Shown here in pieces: positions 1-8,033 of a stretch of 64,000 nt of DNA. Positions within the stretch are counted from its first letter, which is position 1. Each line of letters starts with the position of its first letter. Both the position numbers and the translations under genes were made by a program. Origin of the DNA: Hirschia sp964352025. GTDB taxonomy: Bacteria; Pseudomonadota; Alphaproteobacteria; Caulobacterales; Hyphomonadaceae. The stretch is taken from assembly GCA_964352025.1 (NCBI GenBank), contig CAYGPZ010000007.1, positions 73,696 to 137,695 on the forward strand, written 5' to 3'. The notes beneath the pieces are model-generated. The model ran no database searches and was not told where the DNA came from. It was given only the letters and a program-made list of their open reading frames with translations.

Positions 1-114
1 ACCGGAGCTGAGATCGCTGAATTCTTTAGAGAAAACTACTGGGATCAATCACTAGAAGATATCAAATCTCGCGGTGTTATGACAGGAGGAACTGGCTTTG
101 CCCCTACCAGATAA
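1..114 (+). CDS. Partial polysaccharide-deacetylase-like C-terminus
   Basis: Frame 1 is open from the window edge to TAA at 112-114, giving 37 residues containing TGAEIAEFF. This matches the usual C-terminal element of PuuE/imidase-type polysaccharide deacetylases, and resembles TREQIAEHF at the end of the deacetylase at 24594-25493. The 5' part lies outside the window. Its last 17 bases overlap the TTG start of the next gene, implying translational coupling of two related hydrolases. The family call rests on a short tail only and is tentative. Confidence 0.5.
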   Translation, partial: TGAEIAEFFRENYWDQSLEDIKSRGVMTGGTGFAPTR

Positions 115-1009
115 ATACCTCAACTATCCACACCGTCGCCATGGGATGGACCAGAACCGTTATGGTTGGGATCCAGCAGACCGTCGTGAACGCATCGAAT
201 TAAAGTCGGGAGTTAAGGTACATGCAAACATCATAATTCCGCTGGAGTTTTTTCCGCTAAACCCGCCGGCAAAACCATTTAAACACCCCGGCGCAATGAA
301 AACGCCTTACCCAGACCTGCGCCACTTTACAACGCGGGACTATGGAAACCGTGTTGGCGTTTTTCGCTTACTAGAAGCGCTAGCCGAGGAAGATGTAAAA
401 GCGACTTTTGTGATCAACGCTGAAGTCGCCAGACGTTATCCGCCTCTTATGGAAATGATTTATGCGCGCGGACATGAAATTGCGGCACATGGTATTTCAA
501 CCGCCCACATCCACCACGAAGAGCTAAGCGAATCGAAAGAACGCGCTTATATCGAAGAAACGCGTATTTGCTTTCCAGATGCAACGACATGGATGTCACC
601 TGCGCGCAATGAAAGCACACGCACGCTCGACCTTATTCGTGAAGCCAAGTTTACAACTTGCCTCGATTGGGAAGCAGATACCCGACCATTAATGATGCAG
701 ACAGCCCATGGAAACATTTGCTCTTTGCCTAATTACAATGAATTAGGTGATTTCAAATTGCTCGTGGACCGCAGCCAATCTGAAGCTGAATGGGTATCCC
801 AAATTACCGAAGCAGCAGCCTATCAGGCATCGCTTTATGAAAAAGAAGGTGCCAGCTCATTCGCATTCACGCTTACTCCATATGTGACTGGGCTACCGTT
901 TAGAATGCATGCCGTTTCAGAAATGCTACGTACAATAAAAGCAATGGACGGCGTCGAGTTTAGCACCGCAAACAATACCGCGAGCGCATTCAACGCCCAC
1001 TTAAAATAA
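98..1009 (+). CDS. Polysaccharide deacetylase family hydrolase (PuuE/imidase type)
   Basis: A 303-residue protein with the NodB-homology fold as found in allantoinase PuuE and bacterial cyclic-imide hydrolases. It has RDYGNRVGVFRLLEAL near residues 80-95, where classical chitin deacetylases carry TFDDG, then ATFVINAEVA and GHEIAAHG with a following H-I-H-H stretch that fits metal ligands. These features favour C-N hydrolysis of a ring imide or amide over sugar deacetylation. The TTG start at 98 is supported by AGGAGGA at 84-90. A C-N hydrolase homologue and a YCII-like gene follow on the same strand. The specific substrate is not known. Confidence 0.75.
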   Translation: MPLPDKYLNYPHRRHGMDQNRYGWDPADRRERIELKSGVKVHANIIIPLEFFPLNPPAKPFKHPGAMKTPYPDLRHFTTRDYGNRVGVFRLLEALAEEDVKATFVINAEVARRYPPLMEMIYARGHEIAAHGISTAHIHHEELSESKERAYIEETRICFPDATTWMSPARNESTRTLDLIREAKFTTCLDWEADTRPLMMQTAHGNICSLPNYNELGDFKLLVDRSQSEAEWVSQITEAAAYQASLYEKEGASSFAFTLTPYVTGLPFRMHAVSEMLRTIKAMDGVEFSTANNTASAFNAHLK

Positions 1010-1082
1010 AGAAATACCAGTTATAGCCAGCGCTAGAGCATAAGAAGAAACTAATCTAGCAACGGCCAAAGGAATACAATTT

Positions 1083-2120
1083 ATGCGATATTCAGCTTTA
1101 GCACTGCAAACAGTCTGCGATGCAGTAAATCAAGATAGCACGATTGAAGAATCCCATGCTCGCATGGACAGAGCAGTAGCCCGCATTCGCCAGCAGATCG
1201 GCGCCACCAAAGGCTTCCTAAAAAGCTTCAACGGATATGACCTAAAGCTAGTCGTGCTACCAGAATACTGGATGACTGGGTTTCCTTTAGGCGAGACACG
1301 TGAGGAATGGCAAGCTAAAGCAGCCATCGATATGGATGGTGGTTTTGCTGATAAATTAGCTGAAACGGCACAAAAATTTGGTGTTTTCTTATGCTCAAAC
1401 CACTATGAAAACGACCCAAACTTCCCTGATCTCTATTTTCAATCAAACATCGTCTACTCTCCGACGGGAGAAACAGTTTTACGCTATCGCCGTATGATCT
1501 CATTATACACGCCTAGCCCTTATGATGTTTGGGAAAAATATCTGGATGTGTATGGCGCTGATGCCGTATTCCCTGTCGCAAACACAGAAATTGGTGTTTT
1601 AGGCACAGTCGCGAGCGAAGAAATACTCTACCCTGAAATCTGTCGTATGCATGCATTCAAAGGCGCAGAAGTCATTTTACACCCGACATCAGAAATTGGG
1701 GCACCAATACTGACGACTAAGCACATTTGTAAAAAAGCGCGCGCAATAGAAAACATGGCCTATGTCGTATCAGCAAACTCAGCGAGCATTATTGGTACAC
1801 CTCTTCCTGCTGCTTCAACGGACGCGATGTCAACTATTCTTGATTCATACGGCCGTACGCTGGTCGAGGCAGGCAGCGGTGAAACATTTAATGTGAATAG
1901 CGTTCTTGATATTGGTGCCTTGCGTGAAACGCGCAAAAAGACTGGTATGACGAATACATTATCAAGACTTCCCGTTGATGCTTTCGCACCGGAATATGGA
2001 CGTGCCAAACATGCACCTCCCAATCGTACACCGGACGGCCAAATGATAGGTCGTATGGAAGCCCTATCCCAACAGCAGGCTGTCATTGATAGCCTCGCTT
2101 CTAGAAATATACTCAAATAG
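1083..2120 (+). CDS. Carbon-nitrogen hydrolase (nitrilase) homologue with altered triad
   Basis: A 345-residue member of the nitrilase/amidase superfamily. The catalytic Glu is visible (LPEYW, E61). The Lys position in the usual YRK motif is Arg (YRRM, R137). The Cys position, six residues before the Pro of the F/YPE motif, is Ser (ASEEILYPE, S178). The Glu-Lys-Cys triad therefore reads Glu-Arg-Ser, so the protein may be catalytically dead, a scaffold, or have changed chemistry. Start ATG 1083 follows AAGGA at about 1068. It sits between an imidase-type deacetylase and a YCII-like protein, which fits amide/imide metabolism. The fold is clear; the activity is not. Confidence 0.75.
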   Translation: MRYSALALQTVCDAVNQDSTIEESHARMDRAVARIRQQIGATKGFLKSFNGYDLKLVVLPEYWMTGFPLGETREEWQAKAAIDMDGGFADKLAETAQKFGVFLCSNHYENDPNFPDLYFQSNIVYSPTGETVLRYRRMISLYTPSPYDVWEKYLDVYGADAVFPVANTEIGVLGTVASEEILYPEICRMHAFKGAEVILHPTSEIGAPILTTKHICKKARAIENMAYVVSANSASIIGTPLPAASTDAMSTILDSYGRTLVEAGSGETFNVNSVLDIGALRETRKKTGMTNTLSRLPVDAFAPEYGRAKHAPPNRTPDGQMIGRMEALSQQQAVIDSLASRNILK

Positions 2121-2133
2121 AGAGCCTGAACCC

Positions 2134-2556
2134 ATGTCAGATTTTCCGAAAAACCCACCTTTTGTAAAACCGCTTTCTCAAACATGCTTTCTCGTAACCT
2201 GTACCGACGGCCCTGATAGTGCAGGCCCTAGGCTGGAACACCTTGCAGGCCATCTCGAGCATGTCGAGAAATACTGGACACGCTACATCACCGCAGGCCC
2301 GGTCAGAGACCCAGGTGGCGAAGCCCTAGTCGGATCAATATTTCTCGTATTGGCCGATTCGCTAGAGGACGCGCAGGACCTTATGAATGGAGACCCATAC
2401 TTAACTTGCGGAATGTATGAGAGCGTGAAGTATCAAGTATTCTCAAATTCTATTGGCCAATATATCGGTGGAAAAATCTGGGAAAGCACAGACGCGATCC
2501 GTCACCGTGCGGCTGGCGGACCAACAGATGACCTTTCTAAAGGCGTAAGCAAATAG
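2134..2556 (+). CDS. YCII-related small protein
   Basis: About 140 residues. The central part (LEHLAGHLEHVEKYWTRYITAGPV, then GSIFLVLADSLEDAQDLMNGDPY) has the layout of YCII-domain proteins, a dimeric ferredoxin-like fold found in small enzymes and in proteins of unknown role. The ATG at 2134 is preferred over one at 2086 because the latter lies deep inside the upstream gene, while 2134 follows that gene's stop by 13 bases with AGAG ahead of it. It is probably the last gene of the first operon. The function is unknown. Confidence 0.6.
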   Translation: MSDFPKNPPFVKPLSQTCFLVTCTDGPDSAGPRLEHLAGHLEHVEKYWTRYITAGPVRDPGGEALVGSIFLVLADSLEDAQDLMNGDPYLTCGMYESVKYQVFSNSIGQYIGGKIWESTDAIRHRAAGGPTDDLSKGVSK

Positions 2557-2588
2557 CCCGAAATTCAAAGATTCCAAAACTACTTTTA

Positions 2589-2611
2589 GTTGAATTTTCA
2601 ACAACTAGTTG
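2589..2611. promoter_or_regulatory. Palindromes upstream of first GntR regulator
   Basis: GTTGAATTTTCAAC (2589-2602) and CAACTAGTTG (2602-2611) are abutting inverted repeats in the 115-base gap before the GntR gene. A TTGACA hexamer follows at 2637-2642, without a convincing -10 at normal spacing. They differ from the regulon palindrome and could be autoregulatory sites; this is inference from symmetry alone. Confidence 0.35.
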
Positions 2612-2671
2612 GAATAGGAGCAAATACTGACTATTGTTGACAAAAATTAAGTTATCTAGGATTCCCGTTCA

Positions 2672-3469
2672 ATGACTGATCAAGCCCCTCTCGTTCTCTC
2701 TCCATCACAAATAGATGATAAGTCTGGCGTACCACTTTATCAGCAACTTTATGACATCTTACGTGACAAAATATTGGATGGAACACTGGGGCTAAATACA
2801 ATGCTTCCAGCCGAGCAAGATATTACCAAAATGCTCGGCATCTCACGTATTACCGTCAAACGCTCCATGAATGAGCTTGCCGTTGCTGGCCTCGTCCGTA
2901 GACAGCGCGGAAATGGTACAACAGTCATTTATGATGCATCGGCACCTGCGGTAAAAGGCAACTTCGATACTATGATTGACGGCTTGACGCGCATGGGCCT
3001 TGAAACCGAAGTACAGCTCCTCGATTGTACCGTTGGCTCAGCTAGCGCTGGGATAGCTGAATCCTTGGAGCTCCCAATTGGCTCGAGTGTTCAGCGGATC
3101 GTGCGTCTGAGAAAACTTAATGATGAGCCTTTTTCTTACCTCGTCACTTACATCCCTGACGATGTTGCCGATTCATATGATGATAGTGAACTAGCAAGCC
3201 AATCATTAATTCAAATGCTGGAACGCGCAGGACACGCACCTATTGACGCAGAACAAACAATATCTGCAGTCTCGGCAGAACCTGCAATAGCGGCGGTCTT
3301 GGGAATTGCACCGGGCTCACCACTCTTGAGAATCCATAGAATTATGCGGGATGCAAAAGGCCGCCCAGTACAGAACATTACGGCAAATTACAGAGCTGAT
3401 AAGTTTGAATATCACATGCGCCTAACTAGGGGTGATGCCAAACAAGAAAACTGGAAAACAGAAAAATAA
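2672..3469 (+). CDS. GntR family regulator, HutC type (UTRA domain)
   Basis: A 265-residue regulator. Residues about 19-90 form the GntR winged helix (PLYQQLYDILRDKI, LPAEQDITKMLGISRITVKRSMNELAVAGLVRRQRGNGT). The rest is a UTRA effector domain, including SVQRIVRLRKLNDEPFSYLVTYIP and PLLRIHRIMRDAKGRPVQ. HutC-type members are usually repressors released by a small-molecule ligand. It is one of two such regulators in the window and a candidate reader of the repeated AAATGATATATCATTT sites, although no such site lies directly before it. ATG 2672 has AGGA about 10 bases upstream. Confidence 0.9.
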   Translation: MTDQAPLVLSPSQIDDKSGVPLYQQLYDILRDKILDGTLGLNTMLPAEQDITKMLGISRITVKRSMNELAVAGLVRRQRGNGTTVIYDASAPAVKGNFDTMIDGLTRMGLETEVQLLDCTVGSASAGIAESLELPIGSSVQRIVRLRKLNDEPFSYLVTYIPDDVADSYDDSELASQSLIQMLERAGHAPIDAEQTISAVSAEPAIAAVLGIAPGSPLLRIHRIMRDAKGRPVQNITANYRADKFEYHMRLTRGDAKQENWKTEK

Positions 3470-3496
3470 CAGATAGGTCTCGCTTTTCCATTCCTC

Positions 3497-3512
3497 AAAT
3501 GATATATCTTTT
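3497..3512. promoter_or_regulatory. Regulon operator AAATGATATATCTTTT
   Basis: A 16-base near-palindrome around GATATATC, ending 18 bases before the GTG start of the membrane protein gene at 3531. It matches the island-wide consensus and probably controls the four-gene operon 3531-8000. Confidence 0.75.
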
Positions 3513-3530
3513 AAGGAATGGAGAATAAAT

Positions 3531-4193
3531 GTGTTTATCGAAGCCTTAGTTACACTATTTCATATCCTGATACTGGTTTACTGGTTAGGGGGAGATCTTG
3601 GAGCATTTTACACCAGCCAGTTCCTGACTAAGCCCAACGTCAGCAATGATCGCAGATTACTCGCACTCAAAATCGTGAATGATGTCGATATGGCCCCGCG
3701 TACCGGCCTTATACTCGCATTACCGACCGGGCTATTACTCGCACAAACGAAATCGTGGATCACGCTTCCACCCATAGCGCTTTCGATTATCATATTGCTC
3801 AGCATCGTCTGGCTGGCGATAGCTTGGAAACTGCACTTAGATCATCATAAACCAACAAATAGCTTCAAGTTTATAGATTCCATTTTTAGGTATGGAACAC
3901 TTATCATTTTGCTTGTCTGCGGCGTTCTCGGCCTTATTGGAAAATTAGACCTTCCAGCCTTCATCAGCGCCAAAATGCTTGTCTTAGCTGCCTGCATCAG
4001 CCTTGGGCTCTATATTAGAGTAGTATTGAAACCACTCGGCCCTGCGATCGGTGAACTTACAGGCCCAGAAACGGTAAATGCTCAAGCTCAAATAGCAAAA
4101 ACACTTAATCGCGCACGTCCTCTCGTGGCAGGTATTTGGATTTCTCTAATACTTGCCGCAATACTGGGACTGTGGACGCCCACATCTTTCTAG
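3531..4193 (+). CDS. Integral membrane protein with conserved His and YWLGG motif
   Basis: 220 residues with about five hydrophobic spans. The first carries a buried His followed by VYWLGGDLGAF, then MAPRTGLILALPTG. The protein at 28624-29316 shares this pattern (LHI, VYWLGGEWGVF, MARTGIISLLPLG), so the two are paralogues. The buried His and WxGG layout recall CopD/DUF2269-like membrane proteins, and a haem-binding electron-transfer role is possible but unproven. The start is GTG 3531, preceded by GGAATGGAG. It is followed 12 bases later by an FAD-linked oxidase gene, which might use it as membrane partner. Confidence 0.6.
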   Translation: MFIEALVTLFHILILVYWLGGDLGAFYTSQFLTKPNVSNDRRLLALKIVNDVDMAPRTGLILALPTGLLLAQTKSWITLPPIALSIIILLSIVWLAIAWKLHLDHHKPTNSFKFIDSIFRYGTLIILLVCGVLGLIGKLDLPAFISAKMLVLAACISLGLYIRVVLKPLGPAIGELTGPETVNAQAQIAKTLNRARPLVAGIWISLILAAILGLWTPTSF

Positions 4194-4205
4194 GAGTTAC
4201 CCCCC

Positions 4206-5792
4206 ATGCATAACGACACACTCGAAGAATCAAAGATGTCAGCATCCCTATTGGCACAATTTGTTGAAGCAGGATGTTCAACAGACGCTAAATCTATCGA
4301 ATTTATGAGCCAAGACATATGGTCCAAGGGTGAGCTAGCCTCTTTTGTTGCAGCGCCAAAATCTGTTGAACAACTTCAAAAGATCATAAAGCTAGCACAC
4401 GAAAACTCGGTTGCCCTAAACCCACGTGGCGGAGGCATGTCCTATACAAATGGCTACACACCTGACCGTTCCAATGTAGGTATACTCGATTTTTCCAACC
4501 TGAATGAAATCGTAGAGTTGAACGCAGATGATATGTACATCACCGTTCAAGCTGGTGCGACGTGGTTACAAATCGATGAAGCTCTTCGTCCTCTTGGTCT
4601 GCGTACTCCTTTCTGGGGTCCACTATCTGGAATCAGCTCGACAATTGGCGGCGGAATTTCTCAAAACAACGCATTTTTTGGTGCAGGTACATATGGCCCG
4701 TCTACCGAAAGCGTCACAGCCCTAACCGTTATATTGGCCGATGGAACTGTTGTAAAAACAGCTACATCAGGCACAAAGCACGGCCAGCCATTTTGGCGTC
4801 ATTACGGCCCAGACCTGACGGGTATATTTCTCGGTGACGCTGGCGCACTTGGCTATAAAGCCGAAGTTACATTGCGTCTAATCCCTCGCCCTGAATTTGA
4901 AGACTGGGCTAGCTTTGAGTTTAAAACACAAGATGAATGTGCACGCGCAACAGCTGACGTTGCTCGCCAAAACATCGCGTGTGAAGTATTTGGATTTGAC
5001 CCAAACCTAACAAAAATTCGTCTAAAACGCGCTTCACTCATCGCTGATGTAAAGACACTTGGTAACGTCATCAAAGGGCAAGGCTCGCTTCTAAAAGGCC
5101 TCAAAGAAGGCGCTAAGATCGCTATGGCGGGCCGCAGCTTTGTCGAAGACAATGCTTGGTCGCTGCACATCGTATGCGAAGGACGTTCTGAAGCTGGTGT
5201 GAAGGATGACATGAAACGCCTTCGGGACATCATTCTGGCCCAGGGCGGCGTTGAAACAGAAAACTCGATTCCTAAAATCATCCGATCCAACCCCTTCACA
5301 CCCCTCAACAATATTTTGGGACCAGAAGGTGAAAGATGGGTGCCGGTTCACGGTATCGTTCCTGTTTCTAAAGCTGAAACTGTATGGAAAGAGATCGCCG
5401 CTTTGTTCGAATCAAAAAAATCAGAATTCGACAAACACAACATTGAAACTGGCTATTTAATCACAACGCTTTCTACCAATGGTTTTCTCATAGAACCAGT
5501 ATTCATTTGGCCAGATGAGCTCTTTCCTATTCACGAGGACACTGTCGAAGCCAGCACGCTGAAACATGCGAAACCGTTCGGGCCTAAACCAGAAGCCAAT
5601 GAACTTGTCGCCACCACACGCAAAGAAGTCGTCGATATATTTGCGAAATATGGGGCTGCGCATTTCCAAATTGGAAGAACATATCCATACAGCCAGAATC
5701 GCGATGAGGACTCACAACAGCTTCTTGAAAAGATCAAAGCTGCTGTTGATCCAAACGGCGTTATCAACCCCGGATCGCTGGGACTAAACTAA
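4206..5792 (+). CDS. FAD-linked oxidase (VAO/PCMH family)
   Basis: 528 residues. The N-terminal half has the PCMH-type FAD-binding fold: FVAAPKSVEQLQKIIKLAHE, NPRGGGMSYTNGY, LRTPFWGPLSGISSTIGGGISQNN and GDAGALGYKAEVTLRLIP. The C-terminal half ends in FQIGRTYPY and DPNGVINPGSLGL, as in glycolate-oxidase and vanillyl-alcohol-oxidase relatives. It probably oxidises an alcohol, hydroxy acid or phenolic side chain, handing the product to the adjacent aldehyde dehydrogenase. ATG 4206 follows AGGAGTT at about 4192. No export signal is seen. The next gene starts two bases after the stop. The substrate is unknown. Confidence 0.85.
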   Translation: MHNDTLEESKMSASLLAQFVEAGCSTDAKSIEFMSQDIWSKGELASFVAAPKSVEQLQKIIKLAHENSVALNPRGGGMSYTNGYTPDRSNVGILDFSNLNEIVELNADDMYITVQAGATWLQIDEALRPLGLRTPFWGPLSGISSTIGGGISQNNAFFGAGTYGPSTESVTALTVILADGTVVKTATSGTKHGQPFWRHYGPDLTGIFLGDAGALGYKAEVTLRLIPRPEFEDWASFEFKTQDECARATADVARQNIACEVFGFDPNLTKIRLKRASLIADVKTLGNVIKGQGSLLKGLKEGAKIAMAGRSFVEDNAWSLHIVCEGRSEAGVKDDMKRLRDIILAQGGVETENSIPKIIRSNPFTPLNNILGPEGERWVPVHGIVPVSKAETVWKEIAALFESKKSEFDKHNIETGYLITTLSTNGFLIEPVFIWPDELFPIHEDTVEASTLKHAKPFGPKPEANELVATTRKEVVDIFAKYGAAHFQIGRTYPYSQNRDEDSQQLLEKIKAAVDPNGVINPGSLGLN

Positions 5793-5793
5793 C

Positions 5794-7212
5794 ATGACAA
5801 ACACCTTGCAAGTTCGAAATCCGCGTACGGGTGAATTCGACTATACAATTAATGCTGAAGACAAAGCCTCAATAGAAACAAAAGCTTCAGAAATGCGCGC
5901 CAATCAAAAGAAATGGGCGCGTCTAAGCTTGGCTGAACGTTGCGAAAAAATAAGTGAGTTTTCTCAACTCCTTCTTGCTAATAAAAGTGCGATCGCGGCA
6001 GCACTGGAATTGGACACTGGACGCCGGAAAATTGCCGCCCTTGAGGTCGACGCTGTCGTTGGCTCGATAATGGCGTGGGCTGCTCAGGTCGACAATCTAC
6101 TTCCGAGCGGTTGGACAAAGGGGATATCAAACCCTGCCTTGCAACACGCACCGCAATTCATTCCGTATTCCCTCGTTGGTGTCATTTCACCTTGGAATTT
6201 CCCAATGGTATTATCCATGATCGATACGATACCTGCCCTATTGGCCGGTTGTTCTGTCATGGTGAAACCTTCAGAAGTTACCCCACGATTTGCAGATGTT
6301 TTAACCGATGTGATTTCAAAAAGCCCTTTAGAAGGCGTTTTCTGTTTCATTCAAGGTGATGGAAAAACGGGCGCGGCGCTAATTGAAAATGTTGACGCTA
6401 TTTGTTTCACGGGTTCAGTCGCAACTGGCCGCAAAGTCGCTATGGCTGCAGCGTCTGAAATGATACCTGCTTTCTTGGAACTTGGTGGGAAAGACCCGTT
6501 ATTAGTCCTTGAAGGATCCAATCTTGAGCACGCAACGGACGCCGCGCTACGTGGTGCAACGCTCTCCACGGGACAAGCCTGCCAATCCATCGAACGTGTC
6601 TATGTTCAAAACAATATTCTAGACGAGTTCACACAATTACTAGCGAATAAGGCTAAGCAAACGCGCTTGAACTGGCCGGAAATTTCGCAAGGTGAAATTG
6701 GCCCGATCATTTTCGACAAGCAGGCAAAAACCCTGACTGACCACATTGAAGATGCCAAGACTAAAGGGGCAACTGTCCTTGCTGGTGGATCAGTGGAAAA
6801 TCATGGCGGTGGCCTTTGGTTAGAACCGACAGTCCTTTCTAACGTGGATCACTCAATGAAAGTGATGACCGAAGAAACATTTGGTCCAATTATTCCGATC
6901 ATGGGTTTTGAAACTGTTGAAGAAGCAATCAAGCTCGCAAATGATTCCGAATATGGTCTTTCTGGTGCGGTCTTTGCTCCAAGCTTGAAAGAGGCTCAAA
7001 AAGTTGGCATCCATTTAGAAGCAGGTGCCGTAAGTCTAAATGATGCAGCTCTAACCGCTCTATTCCATGAAGCAGAGAAGCATAGCTTCAAGCTTTCCGG
7101 TATGGGTGGATCACGCATGGGACCAGTCGGTTTCCAGCGATTCTTGAGACGTAAGGCACTCATCGCGAATACAGGTGCACCTGCACCACTTAGTGCATTT
7201 TCCGAGGGTTGA
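5794..7212 (+). CDS. Aldehyde dehydrogenase family protein
   Basis: 472 residues, the normal length for NAD(P)-dependent aldehyde dehydrogenases. Landmarks are SPWNFPMVLSMIDTIPALLAGCSVMVKPSE (cofactor site), FTGSVATGRKV, the general base Glu in LELGGKDP (E229) and the nucleophile Cys in TGQACQSIERVYV (C263), followed by EETFGPIIPI. All key residues are present. It probably oxidises the aldehyde made by the upstream FAD-linked oxidase. It begins two bases after that gene and its end overlaps the earliest possible start of the crotonase gene. Confidence 0.92.
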   Translation: MTNTLQVRNPRTGEFDYTINAEDKASIETKASEMRANQKKWARLSLAERCEKISEFSQLLLANKSAIAAALELDTGRRKIAALEVDAVVGSIMAWAAQVDNLLPSGWTKGISNPALQHAPQFIPYSLVGVISPWNFPMVLSMIDTIPALLAGCSVMVKPSEVTPRFADVLTDVISKSPLEGVFCFIQGDGKTGAALIENVDAICFTGSVATGRKVAMAAASEMIPAFLELGGKDPLLVLEGSNLEHATDAALRGATLSTGQACQSIERVYVQNNILDEFTQLLANKAKQTRLNWPEISQGEIGPIIFDKQAKTLTDHIEDAKTKGATVLAGGSVENHGGGLWLEPTVLSNVDHSMKVMTEETFGPIIPIMGFETVEEAIKLANDSEYGLSGAVFAPSLKEAQKVGIHLEAGAVSLNDAALTALFHEAEKHSFKLSGMGGSRMGPVGFQRFLRRKALIANTGAPAPLSAFSEG

Positions 7213-7214
7213 TT

Positions 7215-8000
7215 TTGACGAATTCCATTAGACTAGACGTAAATGGCTCGATTGCAGAGATCATTTTGAACAAGCCCGAAAAACGCAATGCATTGTCGGT
7301 AGACATGTGGCTTGCGATTCCTGACCTTGTTCAAAAAGCCGAAGCTAACCCTGATGTAAAAGTTATCATCCTACATGGTGGTGATGCAGGTGCTTTTGCC
7401 GCTGGCGCAGATATCTCTGAGTTTGAAGAAACCTACAAAACTGAAGCGGCCGCACAAATCTCAGCCAATGCTATAAGTACGGCGCTCAACACTCTTGAAA
7501 ACTGTATAAAACCTACGATCACCGCCATTGACGGAGCCTGTGTTGGCGGAGGCGTAAGCCTTGCAATGACAACCGATTTGCGTATCGCGAGTATTAAATC
7601 AAAATTTGGAGTCACACCGGGTAAACTCGGGCTTGTTTATCCAGCTGGGGATACGCGTCGGCTGTTAAGCGCTATTGGCCCAGGTGCCACTAAGGACATC
7701 TTGTTCACTGGCCGTATTTTCCCAGCGAGCGAAGCCTTTACGATGAAACTGATTGATCGCTTGGCTGAAGAAACGACTGCCCTCGAAGCAGCCAAAGACT
7801 TAGCCAATCAAATTGGTCAAGTATCTCAATGGTCTACACGCGCGACAAAAAAAATGATTAGAGGTTTGCAGCTTGAGGGTTGGACGCAAGATTCAGATGA
7901 AGCGCAACAACTCTTCCTTCAGGGCTTCGCAAATGAAGACTTTCAAGACGGCTTCCGCGCTTTTCTTGAAAAACGTCCACCGAACTTTACGTACAAATAA
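7215..8000 (+). CDS. Enoyl-CoA hydratase/isomerase (crotonase) family protein
   Basis: About 261 residues with a crotonase core: NKPEKRNALSVDM, AFAAGADISEF (oxyanion-hole loop), DGACVGGGVSLAMTTDLRIAS and GKLGLVYPAGDTRRLL. The canonical PE glutamate before xLG is Gly here (TPGKLG), so plain hydration is not assured; isomerase, hydrolase or decarboxylase chemistry is possible. Two in-frame TTG codons (7209, 7215) could start it; 7215 is preferred because GAGGG at 7204-7208 is then at proper spacing. It is the last gene of the oxidase operon. Confidence 0.85.
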   Translation: MTNSIRLDVNGSIAEIILNKPEKRNALSVDMWLAIPDLVQKAEANPDVKVIILHGGDAGAFAAGADISEFEETYKTEAAAQISANAISTALNTLENCIKPTITAIDGACVGGGVSLAMTTDLRIASIKSKFGVTPGKLGLVYPAGDTRRLLSAIGPGATKDILFTGRIFPASEAFTMKLIDRLAEETTALEAAKDLANQIGQVSQWSTRATKKMIRGLQLEGWTQDSDEAQQLFLQGFANEDFQDGFRAFLEKRPPNFTYK

Positions 8001-8027
8001 AAAAGGCTCTCTAAATGAGAGCCTTTT
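8001..8027. terminator. Bidirectional terminator
   Basis: A perfect 11-base stem AAAAGGCTCTC/GAGAGCCTTTT with loop TAAAT. It lies between the convergent crotonase (plus) and amidase (minus) genes and gives a U-tract on both strands. Confidence 0.9.
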
Positions 8028-8033
8028 CAAAGT

